A model generated the notes under the pieces. It saw nothing but the letters and a program-made list of their open reading frames with translations, was not told where the DNA came from and searched no databases. Shown here in pieces: positions 1-13,461 of a stretch of DNA of 64,000 bases. The stretch's first letter is position 1; every line of letters begins with the position of its first letter. Source of the stretch: Trochalopteron elliotii (taxonomy: Eukaryota > Chordata > Aves > Passeriformes > Leiothrichidae); contig JANPWX010000338.1 of the NCBI GenBank assembly GCA_024734555.1, positions 613,907 to 677,906 of the forward strand, given 5' to 3'. The position numbers and the translations under genes are program-made.

Positions 1-3000
1 TTAAAAACTGAGATAGATTATGATAATTCAAAAGAATATTTTAAATATGCTATTTTTACTTCTAGCACCCATGTTGTTGCATAAGTGTATTTTGTGCACT
101 GACATTTGCTGTGTGGTTTCTGATTTACTTTGCTCCTTTGGACCTCAATTCAACCACTGAAAGTTTATATCAGAGCACAGTTAGTTTGTTCTTAAAGACA
201 GGTCATGTACTTTCCCTCATCAGTCCAGTGATAATAAGCGATGGCTGGTAATGCTCATAAATGGTGTTAAAAGTTCTATGGTATGATGTGTTGAACAGTT
301 GTAGTTCACTAATTGTCTAGTCAATTGATTCTGAGTCGAACTGTTTTATTTTAGTGTTCAAACATTTTTTAATTGCATTTGGTTTATGTTTTGAATTTTA
401 CATTTACAAGCAGTGGTTATTCAAGCTCTGTCCATCCATTTTCTTAGCGTATTAATCTGCCTCAGATTATTAGTAAGGTCAGTATGTCCCAATATTGTTT
501 CTTGCTTGGATAAGGGGATGCATGTAAGTGTCACATATACGAGTTGTGTTGGTGCTTCTGTGTAAAAACATTTGTTCTTATGAATGCACACATACATGTA
601 TGTATCTATATTTCTATATGTGAGGATGGGAATTGCAAATAAACAGCTTTCAAGAGTGATTTTACACCATTACTGCATAACTTGCTCAATTTCTGGTATT
701 TCTTATGTCATGTGTTGCTGACCCTGACAAAGAAACTGTAAATGTCCGTAACAGATGGCTTGGTCATTGCTCTGAGCCCTAGACTTGGTATTTGACTTTA
801 TCATATAGGTATGTAAAATTCCCATAATGTAGTTGGTGAAGGAAACTGAAAGCTCCAGTTTAAGAACTTTTGAAATTTCATTTCTCCTGAAGTGGGAGAA
901 GAATTAGAAAAGTCAACACAATTGGTTCAGTAAAAAAAAAAAAAAAATGCAGACTTTTGAAGGGAGATGAGCAAAAACACCCTGCACTGTAGCAAATGAC
1001 TTTGCAAAGGGAAAAGCATACTGATAAATGTTTTCTTTAAAAAATGTTGAAGAAGATTTAAACCTTGGGGCTACACTACTATTGCATTACAGAATATTTT
1101 TTCATGAGACAGATGCACCACCTGCAGGCTCTACCTGTGCAGAGCAGTCTAGGTTTATGAAGTCTTCAAACTTTTTTTTCTTAATGGTATCCTTTACTTT
1201 TCCTCCCCTACTTGTAGTATATTGAAACAGTAGCAAATAGTTATCTTAATATGGAAAGGAGCAGCATAATGTAGACAATTCAGTCAATATGACATGTAAG
1301 TGCAATAGTTGATAACAGAAATGATAAGGCTACTCACAACTTTTTGTGTGAGGCTTAAAATGCTTAAAATACTTGAGGTGGTCATTAAGTAAGATACTAC
1401 TATATTCACTCTAGGCGTCATCACACAAGTAAAAGCTAAAATTCCCATAGAAAAGAACAACTCATTTTTCTACATAAGTAATATTTCTTTAAAAAATTTA
1501 TATCTTTTTATGTATTGAAATAGAAGAGCAAAATGAGCTAGTTATGGTTCAAAGAACTTATACAGTGTTTTGCTCTGTTATCTGACTGGTAAAATGAAAA
1601 TATTAGTGAGAAAGGGTCAATTTATATTCCTTCCTTTCCATAGACATTTTCCAAAAGCTTTCTGCTGTTAAAAATCAAAGAGAAGGGGTTATAGCAAGTG
1701 GAGTGCACAAAGTAAGTGCTTTATAAAACTGCTAATTTTGTTTAATTAGCAAGAATGGAATGGAATGGAATACTACTTAATGGAATAACACATGCTTTTC
1801 AGATTTGACCTAGGTGGGACTAAATTCCTTACCTTGTCAGTAAGTTAATTGGTCTGATGTATGATTGTTGGCTGCTTGAGACAAATAGATTGCAAACATT
1901 TGGACTAATCTAAACATTTGTTCATATAAAGAGTAATGCTCGTGTATACACTGTCCTGAGCTACACGTTACCATGATTCAAATAGTTTTATATACTTTTA
2001 AAATGGAAACATATTTTACACTAATCTCTGCTGTGATTTTTCACTTCTACAGTATTCTGTGTCTATATATTCTGTGTCAACCCAGGCATTTCTTGGTATA
2101 CATTACCATCAGGCAAGAATTTGTACTTAACTATTGCAGGTTTGTGGCTAAACTGAGATACAGTTGAGATCAAAATCATTATAACTAGGGTTTCATGATT
2201 CTATCATGCTGCAGAAAAACAGTGTCCATTGTTATCATATAGTATCAGACAACCTATTTTTGGAGAATCTAGACAAATGTAGAGTTTACTTAGATATAAA
2301 TCATGAACAGAAATACAGACAGGGCCTTAAATTACTTAACTGTTTAAATATAAACTGATTATTAACTTTTGACTTCAGGAGGCCTGATTTAGAGTTCTGA
2401 AGAGTTACACAAAACCAAATTCTTACAATGGTGTAATAGAGATGCTTAAGCAGTCAAAGACATACTAATTGTAGTTTGAGAAGAAATAACCTTGCTTGTC
2501 CTACTGGGTGTATTCTAAGATTTTAAGTGTATATTTAAGTGCACTTTAAATGTACCTAAGACTATTTAACATATTGTGTAAGGATTTGATATCTTAATTT
2601 TTACTTTTCAATAAATATTTCTACATATGTTTGAGTCGTAAAAGAAAATAATATACTTTATATTTACACAGAATCACACAGAATCAAATATTTACTTACC
2701 TTGTTTCACATTTTTTTTTCCCAGACCTTAGTGAATTTGTTATCTGCCAGAGACAGCCATGTGTTTTTTGGTGCCCTGCTTGCTCTGCTTAGCAGATAGG
2801 TGTGCTATCAACTTATTGTGCTATAATTAACAAAAACTTTTTAATGTTTTCTCTTGGCACAATATTAAAACTGTTCTTTATGAGGAAAACCTAAATGTTC
2901 TTAATTTTATGTTGAAGCAATAGAAACTAAGTAGAAACTTTGGTCCTTGCAGCAGACTTCTTGTTCATGTGGATAACTCTGCAAGACTGGAATCACAGAA

Positions 3001-3988
3001 TCTGTCTTTGCGATCCTCATGCAGGATTCTGGAATTCCTACTGACTTCCTGCATATAAAAATCTTTTGTCCTCAGCTTAATATAACAGTACCTCACAATA
3101 ATCAGTTAGAATATTGTTCAGTGTAGTAAATAATAAACTCATACAGCCAAATCCATGTATATGTGCCCTCTTCTCATTAATTAGTGGTTAAATAAACATA
3201 AAAAGAGGAAAAAAGAGCGAAAAGGGGGACAGAGTAACTTCCATCCATAATGTTATTATAGAAGAAAATCTACTGTTACTGATCTGATGTCTCTCAGACT
3301 TCCTAAAGCTCTGATTCGGTTTAATTTTTTTTAATGTCCATGTTAATTTAAATGATGTCATACATACATTTTCAACTTCCATTTAACTTTCTTCACTGAA
3401 TGAAAAGTAGGATTTTGTGTTACATTTGGACCGGGCAAGAAAGAATTTGAAGTATATTACAAATGTTCATAGACGTTGTGGTTGTTTTTAAAAATGTATT
3501 CCATTTGCTTAATTACCAGTAATTACAAAATATGTTTGTGTCTATTTTTATGGGTTCACATGTACTTTTTTTGTACTGGGAAAATTGGAAAATTGTTGCA
3601 CTGTTATCCTTGACCCAGCATATATTTGTGGCTTTAATTGTTTGTGTGCATAATATGGTATCATTACATAAGACTTGGGAAAAAATAATTCATCAAATGT
3701 ACAAAGAAGGAGGCTAAAGAGCAATGCGTGTTTTTCATATAATATCATCTGATATATGGGCCAGGAATAATCAATTTGTAGTCCAGAACATAGGGAGAAG
3801 ATAAGTGAGATCAACACTGTTGAGAACTTGCTGGTAATATTACATGAATATGGTTTTCTCTCTAAAAGATGAGATCTCATTTATGGATTGTGTTAAAATA
3901 AATTTTGACTTTTTTATTTAGGGATGCATGTATTTAGAGGAATTAGAAAACATGCCACTTTAGTACACCCAAGGTCAAATTCTGATAC
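1..3988. other. AT-rich intron-like DNA, no gene seen
   Basis: Open frames here are at most about 65 codons, as expected by chance. A short pentamer run (GGAAT, about four units) lies near 1756-1774. Nothing with a recognisable protein match. Probably an intron of NEK10 or flanking DNA, since the exon preceding exon A was not found. Confidence 0.6.
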
Positions 3989-4161
3989 CTGTGTATTTTC
4001 AGTCACATACTGATATAGCAAAATCTTTTCCAGCAGTTTGGTTGCAATCCATCTCCTCTCTCCACTGACAGCTTCCAGGGCAGCGCGAATGAGTTGCAAT
4101 GTTATCATAAAGTGATAGCAATCACTTTTCTTGGTGCATCTCTTCCTTACTCCTGGCAGAC
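3989..4161 (-). other. Splice-bounded open segment, unknown
   Basis: On the minus strand a 173-base segment is open in one frame and bounded by a possible acceptor (CACTCAG) and a good donor (ACACAG|GTATCAG). It would encode a helical, charged peptide including YHFMITLQLIRAALEAVSGE and RRWIATKLLEKILLYQYVTE. It lies within a 122-codon open frame (3914-4282). I do not recognise the family. It may be a real exon of an antisense gene, a fossil of a retrotransposed gene, or chance. Confidence 0.25.
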
Positions 4162-4282
4162 CTGAGTGCTTAGATGGAAAGCATGCTGAGCCCTGACAGT
4201 TCCTGGGATGCCCAATATAAACAGCAAAATTGCAAGACGTAGAGCTGCTGTAGTTTATGTCAGAAGCTGAGTCACATCCCAC

Positions 4283-6817
4283 ATGCCCTTCATCAGAAAA
4301 TCATCAACATTCCTTCAATTGTTTAATCATCTCAGTTAAGTCTGCTAGCAAGGCATTTCTGAATTTCAGTGAGAAACTGAAAGACTTCCAAATTCGATAA
4401 TACATCACTTATCACATTTAAAATTTTGAAGGGGTTTTTAAAATTTCATGCTTAACTATTTCACACATATGAATAACCCTACATGTGACTAAGAATAGAG
4501 AAAATTAATATATGGAAAGGTTTTATATACTTTCTGGGTTTGAAAATGTTTTAGGTTCTATTTATATCAAAAGTTAGATGTAAGAGTTAGAATTTGAATG
4601 TAGACAGGAAGATGATGAAGTTCAATACCAGTTAAGGATAATTTAAAATTCAGATATGAATCTGAATTCACATGTTTCATTAAACACACATGGAATTTTT
4701 TTGCTTCAAGTGGAAATGGATATCTTTTACCATATTTACTATGGGAAGTCCACCTTCATTGCAGTTAATTAAAGTCTTATATAATAAACCTTTTAAGGGT
4801 TATGTCCAATCACCTTCTAAACATAATATTCATACTATACTAGAGAAGAATCATGCATTTTTGTGTTATCTGTGGGACTAGGCTATTCAAATTCCACAGA
4901 TGGACTTTACAAATTCATGCAGTCAGTGCTACTTGTAGTACTAATGCCATTAATGAGAAGATGGTACCACAGATGACTGCAGCCCACCTGGCCACTTTCC
5001 ATCCTGGCTGGGTATGCCTGGTTGCCTCTGCTGACAGCTGAACTCAATGAATATAATTTCATCCCTTGTGAAAGTTTGGACCATGGTCTTTTATTTTTTA
5101 AACAGTGACTTTAACCACTTGCAGTGACTTTAAATTGTTTTCTTTAACTTCTTTTTTTAATAGGAGATCTCTGTTCTTTTTTAAATTTCCTGCATTTTTT
5201 CCCTTTGCTAACTGACAATACAAAGTAATGATGGAGTTGTTGTTAAAATAGCTAATTCAGTGAAAACATACAAATTTTCAGAACTTTGGGAATGGTTAAC
5301 AAAAAGAAAAAAAAAAAGATGTGCCAGAGAGGTCAATCTGAGTAACCTGTAAAGGTTTATATCATTTGGTGTCAAGTGGTTCTTGGATCAGGCATTTGGG
5401 AACTTGTACTTCTGCTGTAGCTGCCCTTTACCTGTCTGTCCTTGTCACAGCCTTGGCAGCAGTCTGCAGTAATTCTGGGAGCAGACAGAATGTGTTTGAC
5501 TCAAAGGCTCCACTCCACAGCCCAAAACCTGAGCTTAACCATGGTCTAAGCTTAATTCTACCTTCATGAACAGTTGAAGAAAACATCAGGAACTGCAGCA
5601 GGGCCTCTGCAGAGCTGTAACATATTCCCTTCAACTCTTCTAGAGAGGAGAGTAGTCTTCACCAGGAACCTTGTCAAGTAACTGGGAGCAGTACTCCAAC
5701 TAAATCTACCAGTGCTCATCCATCAGACCTACAATGTGGGTAGAATAGTGGAGGACACATGGTTGCATGAAAATGGAAGTGGAAATCAGTATGGTTTTCA
5801 CAAAAACCTAGTGAAGACATGGACAGACTTGTCAGGCTATCACTTTTGATGTTTCTCCTATTTATTTTTATTGAGACTTGAATTTTGTTCCTGACAATTC
5901 AAAATATGATGTCACATGGTGACAGGAGATATATTGCTGCAATTTCCTTCACCTCTGGAGATAAAAGCTTTGCTTCTCTTTGTGGTATCAGTTTAAATGT
6001 AACTGATATAATTCTTATACACATTTAAGGTTATATTTTAGGTGTACAGTAGGATGTTGAGAACTTGTCCATTGGTAGTAGCTTCTGATTTATCTGAACA
6101 CTGATTTTTATTTGTGGTTTGCATGCAAAGGGGCACTATTAATGCTGACCTTTTACTGTTTCTAGGCAAATGGAATATATGCAATAGCAAAGCTAATTTT
6201 ACCAAAGAAAAGAATGCTGAAAAAGCCAGTTTATTACAGATAACTCCCTTTATTATCATTGCACAATGAAAGTCCCAATAGTCCCTGAGAATTTTTTATG
6301 AGTTAAAGTTTATTTTAAAGTGCAGTACAGAAAAAATCATATTTAAAGGGGAAACCCCTACCCCAAAACAAGAAATAGCCCAGGAACTAAAAGTTAAATA
6401 GAGATTCAGCTTCTGTTCTGATTTACTTTGTTTCTACTTTGTTTCTTTTGTTTTCTTTGTTTCTCTTATAGTGTAAAGGAAAGTCAATATTTTTCTTGTG
6501 GTAATCTTTCCTCTAGTTTTTCAGACTGTCTGGTATCAGATCTTCTTTATAGAGCCTTGATCTTCCTTGAAACTCACTCTAGACTTGACACTCTATTAAT
6601 ACCTGTTTATTTCTGGAGCATTTTACTGTGGATGTCAAATAAAATACATGAAGACAGCAGATAAAATAGAGACAATTGAAGTTTAGAATAAATATAGGCC
6701 AAATAAGCATAGAATGGCTCTTGGTTTTGCATGTCATTACCCCATAAATGTACTGGTTTGAGTCAACTTAGGCTAAAGGTTATCAGTAGTAATTACTTAC
6801 TTGGTAGCTTTTCTCAG
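4283..6817. other. Intron-like DNA, no gene seen
   Basis: Mostly AT-rich. A moderately GC-richer patch at about 5340-5760 has short overlapping open frames on both strands without a recognisable product. Confidence 0.5.
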
Positions 6818-7010
6818 GTTCTGTGCAGTGGTGAGTGTCTCTGTAAGATATGGGAATGTAGTTCCTGGGAGTTCAGGGATGAGCACAGCTGCTGCTGCTC
6901 TAGTTGGCAAAGTTTTTAGCACAGCTGAATGCATTCGTGATCCTGCCTCTCACATGGTTTTTGTTCTGACAGAGCCACTGACATATATTGCTACTCCTCT
7001 ATCTAATCAG
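6818..7010 (+). other. Splice-bounded open segment, unknown
   Basis: A 193-base segment between TTTTCTCAG and ATCAG|GTAGGT is open for 64 codons, with balanced codon use. It includes GSSGMSTAAAALVGKVFSTA and HMVFVLTEPLTYIATPLSNQ. The translation does not match any part of NEK10 that I know and I cannot assign a family. It could be a chance frame or an exon remnant. Confidence 0.2.
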
Positions 7011-7031
7011 GTAGGTGTGCTTGGACAGTGA

Positions 7032-10000
7032 AGACAGGCATCTCCATAGGAAAAAAAATTTAAAAAAAGAAAGAAAAAAAATCATTCTAGTGTCATCTTT
7101 TGCATCACAGTTATTCTGGATTAGAATTGGAGGGCAGATTCAGAGTACTAGGTACCTTTCTACTGTAATGAGGTTTTATAGTGCACTTCAATTAAATCCT
7201 CTTCAGAATGAGATAAACACAAACCTTCCTGGAGGGTAGGTATATGAAACTAACCTGCAGTCTAACAAACTGGATCATGTGCTTTGTATAGTTGCCTCAC
7301 AAAACTGTAAGGAGCTTAATTTATGCCCACTGAGATTTTTAGATTCCTGCAGAATGTGTTGGAAATAACTCACAAGAGCTACTAAGCAGCTGTAGTTAGG
7401 TTAACCATGAAGCCATATGAATTAATAATGGACTTAATGATCACATATGAAAACTTAAGTCTGTTTTGGGCAAGAAGTATATTTTTATGAAACCTCTCAC
7501 ACTGCTACCTGTATTGCCTTTAAAAATGTTACTGGTGTGAAATCCAGTTGCTGCTATTGGAATATCCTTTTTGAGTTTCACAGATGTTTTTCTTAGAATT
7601 CTTGCAGTGCTGGTGTGGTTTCTTCACTGCCTCATTGTGTGTGTTTTCAATGATTAAATTTTTTCAGCTTCTTTCTGCCATACTACCTATTAAGTGATCT
7701 TAATTCATTACTGTCTTTGTTTGCTCAGCTATAAATGTGCCATATCATTTGAGTCTTGACAAATAGAACTAAAGATGAATTGCATCAAAGCATACATATT
7801 AACCACCTGCCCACCTACCAATAGCTGTTTTAAGGAACTTTCTTTGTATTGGAACTAAGGTATATGAAGGAAGAAGCTGCAGTACATAAAATTCTCTGTA
7901 AATACAACAAATTTTGGGTGAAAAAATTGAGTAATCTCTAATTTTCTGTCCCCATTAGAACTTACAGTATTCCACCCTGCATTTTTCAGAAAATTGCTCT
8001 TTTATTGCAACAGTACAAACCCACTGATTACGTTTACCTTTTTCAGTGTTAGAGAGGAAAGCAGGTCTCAAGTCTTGAGCTATCTGGCAGGTGATCAAGA
8101 TTTAGGTGTGTCTCAGCATGTGCTGTAGCTATCATCACCAACTTTTTTTTTTTTTTTCACCTGTTTTCCCCCGTAAATGTCTGTGTGAACTTTTGGAATA
8201 CAGGAGGAACTTAATATATTTTTATTTCCTTTGTTACCAAGTTAATAAGATTATCTCTCATTTAAATACAAAGTTTGAAACTGTGTAAGGTATCAAGGGG
8301 AATCCTTGTTGTTTATCAGTGGCTTTTCTACATGTGTTACAAATCTCACATCAGTTTCAGTGCTTTTCTTGCTGTAGTGTTATGCTTTCAGAGCCCAGAG
8401 ATTTCTCTTCACTGTGGAAAGAAATCGTCATATTTTTGAAAGGTATGTTAACCCTACGTTTTGTGAAAGTCTTGTAGGACAGCTTTCAAAAGTCCAATCA
8501 GAAAAAATATTTTTTTAAATGCCATTTATTTTGTAATGGCCAATTTCTGTTCTGTCCACAACAGACAGGATCTGTTTTGTCCTGTCCACAAAGCATCCCT
8601 GCATTGCATCAGTGCCAGTCTACAAGATTAGGTGTACAGTGATGGAACTTCTGTTGTGCGTGTGCAAGACACATCTGTGTGGGCTCCTTCTCCCCCCATG
8701 AATCAACCTTTTATATATGTTGAGGACAGATTTAACCCTGCTGGCAATAAAACATACTTTTACCCTAATGATTATCCAGTGCAATTTGCAGCCCTGAATA
8801 GTAGTAATTAACTGGAAGCAGTTAAATTTTTTCTCTGAGCCCTCCACTCCTTCACCATGGGTCTGACTCTGCATCAAACTGCTTTACTTAAGAGTGTTAC
8901 TGAAAGGTTTGGATCAATAAGGACAAAATGTTTTCCATTTCACCAGGTTGGCTACAAAGGCCATGTGAAATCTTAGTGTGATTTGTGGCATTAGAACAGT
9001 AAGCAGAGTGTCCAGGAGGTCTGCCTGTTAGTACTGTTTCTGTATGTTTTTATTATGTATCATAAATTAACTAAAATTCTATAGATGACCATTGTGTTAT
9101 TTTTAAAAAGTGGATTTTGTATTTAAAGTGCCTCAGTCTATAATGAATTTTTATGGTTGGTGACAAAAAAACAGATTTGAAAAATCTGGACTAATTTACT
9201 GTCTTTTGATTTTTCCAAATGCCTAATCTTCTGTATTTCTACTTACTCCAGAAGTATCTAACTAATCAATTGTTGCCTCTTATCTAGAGTTATCTATCTA
9301 TGTTAGCTTTTGCTTTTCTCAGTCCTTTTCATCTTTTAGACTAGGATTCTTGGCAAAAAATTCTAAGATGGGTGTCATGATTCTTCAAATGCAGAAAAAT
9401 GTTAATCCTGTCCCTTGGTGCATTACAAGAAGAAACTCAGATACAGTGATAACAAGCATAAAAGAAAGTACTGTAAGAAAAAAAAGCAAAATTACTGGAA
9501 ATTCAGAAGGTGCATTGACTTTAAAGACTTATACTTGTTTGGAGAATTGGCATTTATATTAATACCCAACCAATGGGGTCTGAAGTCTGGCTCTTAAAAG
9601 GGGCTTAAACTCCTATGTCTGCAATGTTAGAGGCTTAAAATATCTTAAAACATTAGTGAAAAATAAGGGTATTATTTAGGAGGTTCTGAAGTGAGTTTTA
9701 ATAATAAACTCTGAAAAGTCTCTGCTGTAGATTAATAGCTCCTGTGTACATTGTTTCTAAATAGCTCCTGTGTATGTTGTTTCACCTCCCTGTCCTACAT
9801 GAGCCTTAGCATAGCTTCTAGGTGGATCTGTTCCATGACCTTCCCAGGCACAGAAGTAAAATAATTGCTAATGCAAATTCTGTGTCATCAATCATGGCTA
9901 TAGTTTTTACAGCCATGGATGGCAAATGTGATGAAGGAGATGATTTAACTTTAAAATATTTAAACTATAGTCATGTTTTTATTTATATTAGCAAGAATAT

Positions 10001-11285
10001 TGAAGTAACCAGATAATAGAACAAGTGCTCATTAACATACAAAATAAAACAGCTGTTTATTCCAATTCTGCCATGAAATTGTTTAGTATCCTTCAGTTGT
10101 TCCCCGATCAGCTGCAGTGAGGTGATATTTGTATACATCTGTAGCAGTGAATATTCTTGATGTATGCTTCTGTAACCACCACAGTGTGGAGGAAGGAACC
10201 CAGGCAGGTTCTGGGGCAGATTTTGAAAACAGTATGTGAGTGAACAGTGCAAAGCATGGCATAGTTTTACTCCTTGAGCAAATTGATACAACCTGGTACA
10301 CACAGCAAGGCTTCCAGGCAATTCAGATCCTGTAGTTTTTGAAGTTCTCAAAGAACTACTGCATGTTTTCTTGCTGCACATGACACAGAACAAAGTAAAC
10401 AATTTGAATGCTGCAGAATTGTTGTGAGAAGTCTTTATGCAAAATTTCATCTCTTCTCTTTAAATATAACAGTAAACTGTGGACACATGTGCACACCCAT
10501 CCACAAAACACTCAGTTATAAATATTTGGCAACTGTTGTTTCATGGTAAATATTTTTACCTCATGATGCATATATTTAAGTTCATTCATTATTAAATTGT
10601 ATGTTCTAAGCCCCCTTGGATTCTTAGTAATGATGCAGTTTTGATAGACTGTGATGTAGTGGTGCATTTGTCCTTGAGAGATGAAAATAAATGTTCAAAA
10701 TATGATTTTAAAGTATCATATAATTGTATTTTATATCAACATACTGCCACTGAGGGGCACTCTTGTCTCAACAACCTTTCCTTATCTTTTGTCCATTCTA
10801 AATATGGAGAAGTCTAAATGTAATTTCAAGTGTAAGCTCAAAATTGCCCTTGAAATGCATTCATATTTCTGTCAAAGATTTACAGGAGTTCAGGAAAATT
10901 GGAAGAACAGAAACTTATTTGGATCATTTCTACAGCAATTAGGTCAAAACTATTGCAGTATTTAAACAAAAACTCACTTTATTTAGGCCTATAATTAGTA
11001 CAAGGTTAGTACCTATTGAATTTTTGGGGAGAGCTGAAGAACTTTTATCTATTGTTTCTGAATTTGATTAAGCCTTGTTTTTTTACAACCTTAATGAAAT
11101 TAAGACTAATTTACTTTCTTTCTGATGATAGTCAGTATGTACTGTATAGATGCATGCTGTGGTATTGTTCCTAACTCATACAGTCCATGTATGCCAAAGA
11201 TTGGAGCATTTGTGATCTTAATGATTGTATCTCACAATAGTTGAGGATAAATGTGTATTTAGAACATTTGAAGTGTTGTTGGTGA
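7032..11285. other. Intron-like DNA, no gene recognised
   Basis: No recognisable coding sequence. The longest open frame is a 155-codon minus-strand frame (9983-10450) without recognisable motifs. A 25-bp near-tandem duplication (TAGCTCCTGTGTA...) lies at about 9736-9782, and a poly-T tract at about 8143-8158. Confidence 0.5.
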
Positions 11286-11290
11286 AAGTT

Positions 11291-11878
11291 TGTCCTGGTT
11301 TTGGTTGGGATGGAGTTAATTCTCTTTCTTGTAGCTGGTACAGTGCTGTGTTTTGAATTCAGTATGACAGTAATGTCAATAACAGACTGAGGTTTTAGTT
11401 GTTGCTGAGGAGTGTATACTCTAAATCAAGGACTTCTCAGTTTTCCATGCTCTGCCAGTGAGGAGCTGCACAACAAGCTGAGAGTGGGGAGTACATCCAG
11501 AATAGCTGAATTGAACTAGCCCAAGGGATATTCCATACCATGGAATGCCATCCCCAGTCTGTAAACTAGGGCCAGGAGTTGCCAATGGTTGCTCGTGGAC
11601 TGGCTGGGCAGCTTTCACCAGGTGGTAAGCAACTGCAGTACGCATACTTTGTTTTTCTTGAGGTTTATTATGTGCCCCCTTCTTTTAATTGCAACTGCTA
11701 TTAGTATTATAATATATTATAATAGTATAATAAATAATAATACTATAACACTGAAGTATGACAATATTTTATTTTATTTTAGTCATCAAACTGTTCTCAG
11801 ATGGACATGAGTTTTGTTTTCTTTTTTTGCGATTTTCCTTCCTAGTGGGAAGTTGCTGGCTTGGGTTAAACCATGACA
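11291..11878 (+). mobile_element. Solo LTR, avian ERVL type, with 5-bp target-site duplication
   Basis: The element begins TGTCCTGGTTTTGGTTGGGA and ends TTAAACCATGACA, with imperfect inverted ends TGTC/GACA. It is flanked on both sides by AAGTT (11286-11290 and 11879-11883), a perfect 5-bp target duplication as made by ERVL/class III integrases. The internal phrase GCTGGTACAGTGCTGTGTTTT and the run of AAT/TAT triplets before the 3' end are typical of abundant LTRs in bird genomes. The second LTR and internal region are absent, so it is a solo LTR left by recombination. An AATAAA-like signal lies near 11728. It sits in the sense orientation to NEK10. Confidence 0.9.
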
Positions 11879-11883
11879 AAGTT

Positions 11884-12904
11884 ACTACAAAATGTCAGAT
11901 GAATGTGAAGCATATGCTAAAATGCTGAGAAATCTCTGAATTGAATTTATCATGTAAGCTTTTATAAAAAAAGAAGGGCTGCTCTAAGATCTACTAAAAC
12001 CTGTACTTCTGCATTTACAAGCTGCACACTCATCCTAAATAGAGAGAATTCAATTTTCTGGAGTCTTTCAAATCTGAAAACTGACCCAAACTTGCCTTCA
12101 TCTAGCTAGAATAATGTTCCAGGGTACTACCTGTGAAGCAGGGTTGTGTGACTGTGTAAGTGGGATATGGCTGAAACTATTTTGTTTTATGAAGGAATCT
12201 TATAATACTGCTCTATTTTCTTTTCTTCAATCAGTCCTTCTGGAAATAGTAACTCTTGTTAATCCCTTGCTATGAGGATCTGCTGGCTGACAGTATAACA
12301 AAGGCAGATCATTCATCCGTAACTAACGTTCTTAAAAAATACTGCCTTTAGAGATGTGCCTAAGTTTCAGACTCTTATGGTATATTTTGATTGAAAAAAA
12401 AAACCTAGTGAAATGATCAGTACCCTAGGGAAAGACCTAGAGATTTAGACTTTAATTCTGCAACAGCCACACCAATGAACTGCATTAAGAAAATTCTTGG
12501 ACTCACAGATAGGCACTTCATACCATGTGTATGAGAATGGGACCACTCACATTCCAATCCCTTGAAGATCTCTTATACAGTTTCTGCTTTTATGTTGGTG
12601 AAAAGGATAGGAGTGCATAGAGTGGGAGACACTCCCACTTTGCTGTCAGAGTGGAAAACAATAAACCTGCTGAAAAATTATGCTTGTTTGTCCTCATTTC
12701 ATGGAGAAACATTCTACATGTGGTCCTCGTAGAACAATTCCAGCAGAACTTGGTAGGCAGGGACCTGTGATGAAAGAAAACAAGAATTCATACGAAGAAA
12801 TCTACAGCTGGCCTGGTACAATGTGAGATTAAATTTGAGGGACCTCTTCTAGGGATGGTGTCTGAACGTCATGTGTATAGGCCTTACTGAAAAAGAAATA
12901 CCTG
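11884..12904. other. Intron-like DNA, possible old LTR fragment
   Basis: Mostly unique. The stretch 12590-12720 contains AATAAA (12660) followed by ACATTCTACA, which resembles the 3' end of a degraded LTR, but no boundaries could be defined. Confidence 0.3.
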
Positions 12905-13461
12905 AGATAATACCTCACTGGTGAGACCTTACCTATAGTACCGTGTCCAGTTCTTGGGTCCTCAGCACAAGAAGGGCATGGACCTGTTGGAGTCAGTCCA
13001 GAAGAAGGTTGTGAAGAGGATTAGAGGAGTGGAGCACCTGGAGGAGGAAAGGCTGAAAAAGTTGGGATTGTTCAGCCTGGAGAAGAAAAAGCTCCGGGGA
13101 GATATTAGATGTTAGACGTTAGATGTTCTGTACATAAAGGGAGCTGTAAGAGAGCTGGAGAAGGACTTTTTACAAGAGCCTGTAGTGGCAGGAAGAGGGG
13201 GTATGGCTTCAAACTGAAAAAGAGTAGACTTAGATTAAATACCGTGAAGAAATTCTTTCTTCCTTAGAGTGGGGGGGTGGTGAGGCTCTAGAACAGGTTG
13301 CCCAGAGAAATTTTAGATATCTCGTTCCTAGAAGTATTCAAGATCAAGTTAGATGATTCTCTGAGCAACGTGGTGTAGTGAAAGGTGTCCCTGTCCATGG
13401 CAGGGAGTTGGGAACTTGATAACCTTAACATCCCTTCCTACCCAAACCATTCTACGATAAT
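12905..13461 (+). mobile_element. CR1 LINE, 3' end, 5'-truncated
   Basis: This matches the 3' end of avian CR1: the phrases GTGTCCAGTTCTTGGGTCCTCAGCACAAG, then TGTTCAGCCTGGAGAAGAAA, then GAACAGGTTGCCCAGAGA and CCATTCTACGATAA occur in the correct order. The last phrase is the decayed version of the terminal ATTCTATGA repeat. The copy is truncated at its 5' end, as usual for CR1, and has no open frame. It is old, with many substitutions and a local duplication (GATGTTAGAC GTTAGATGTT) near 13106-13125. Inserted in sense orientation to NEK10. Confidence 0.9.

Noticed and set aside
1756..1774. GGAAT pentamers as satellite DNA.
   Set aside because: Only about four units; this is a simple local repeat.
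12590..12720. LTR-like 3' end with AATAAA.
   Set aside because: No start, inverted ends or target-site duplication could be found; too degraded to call.
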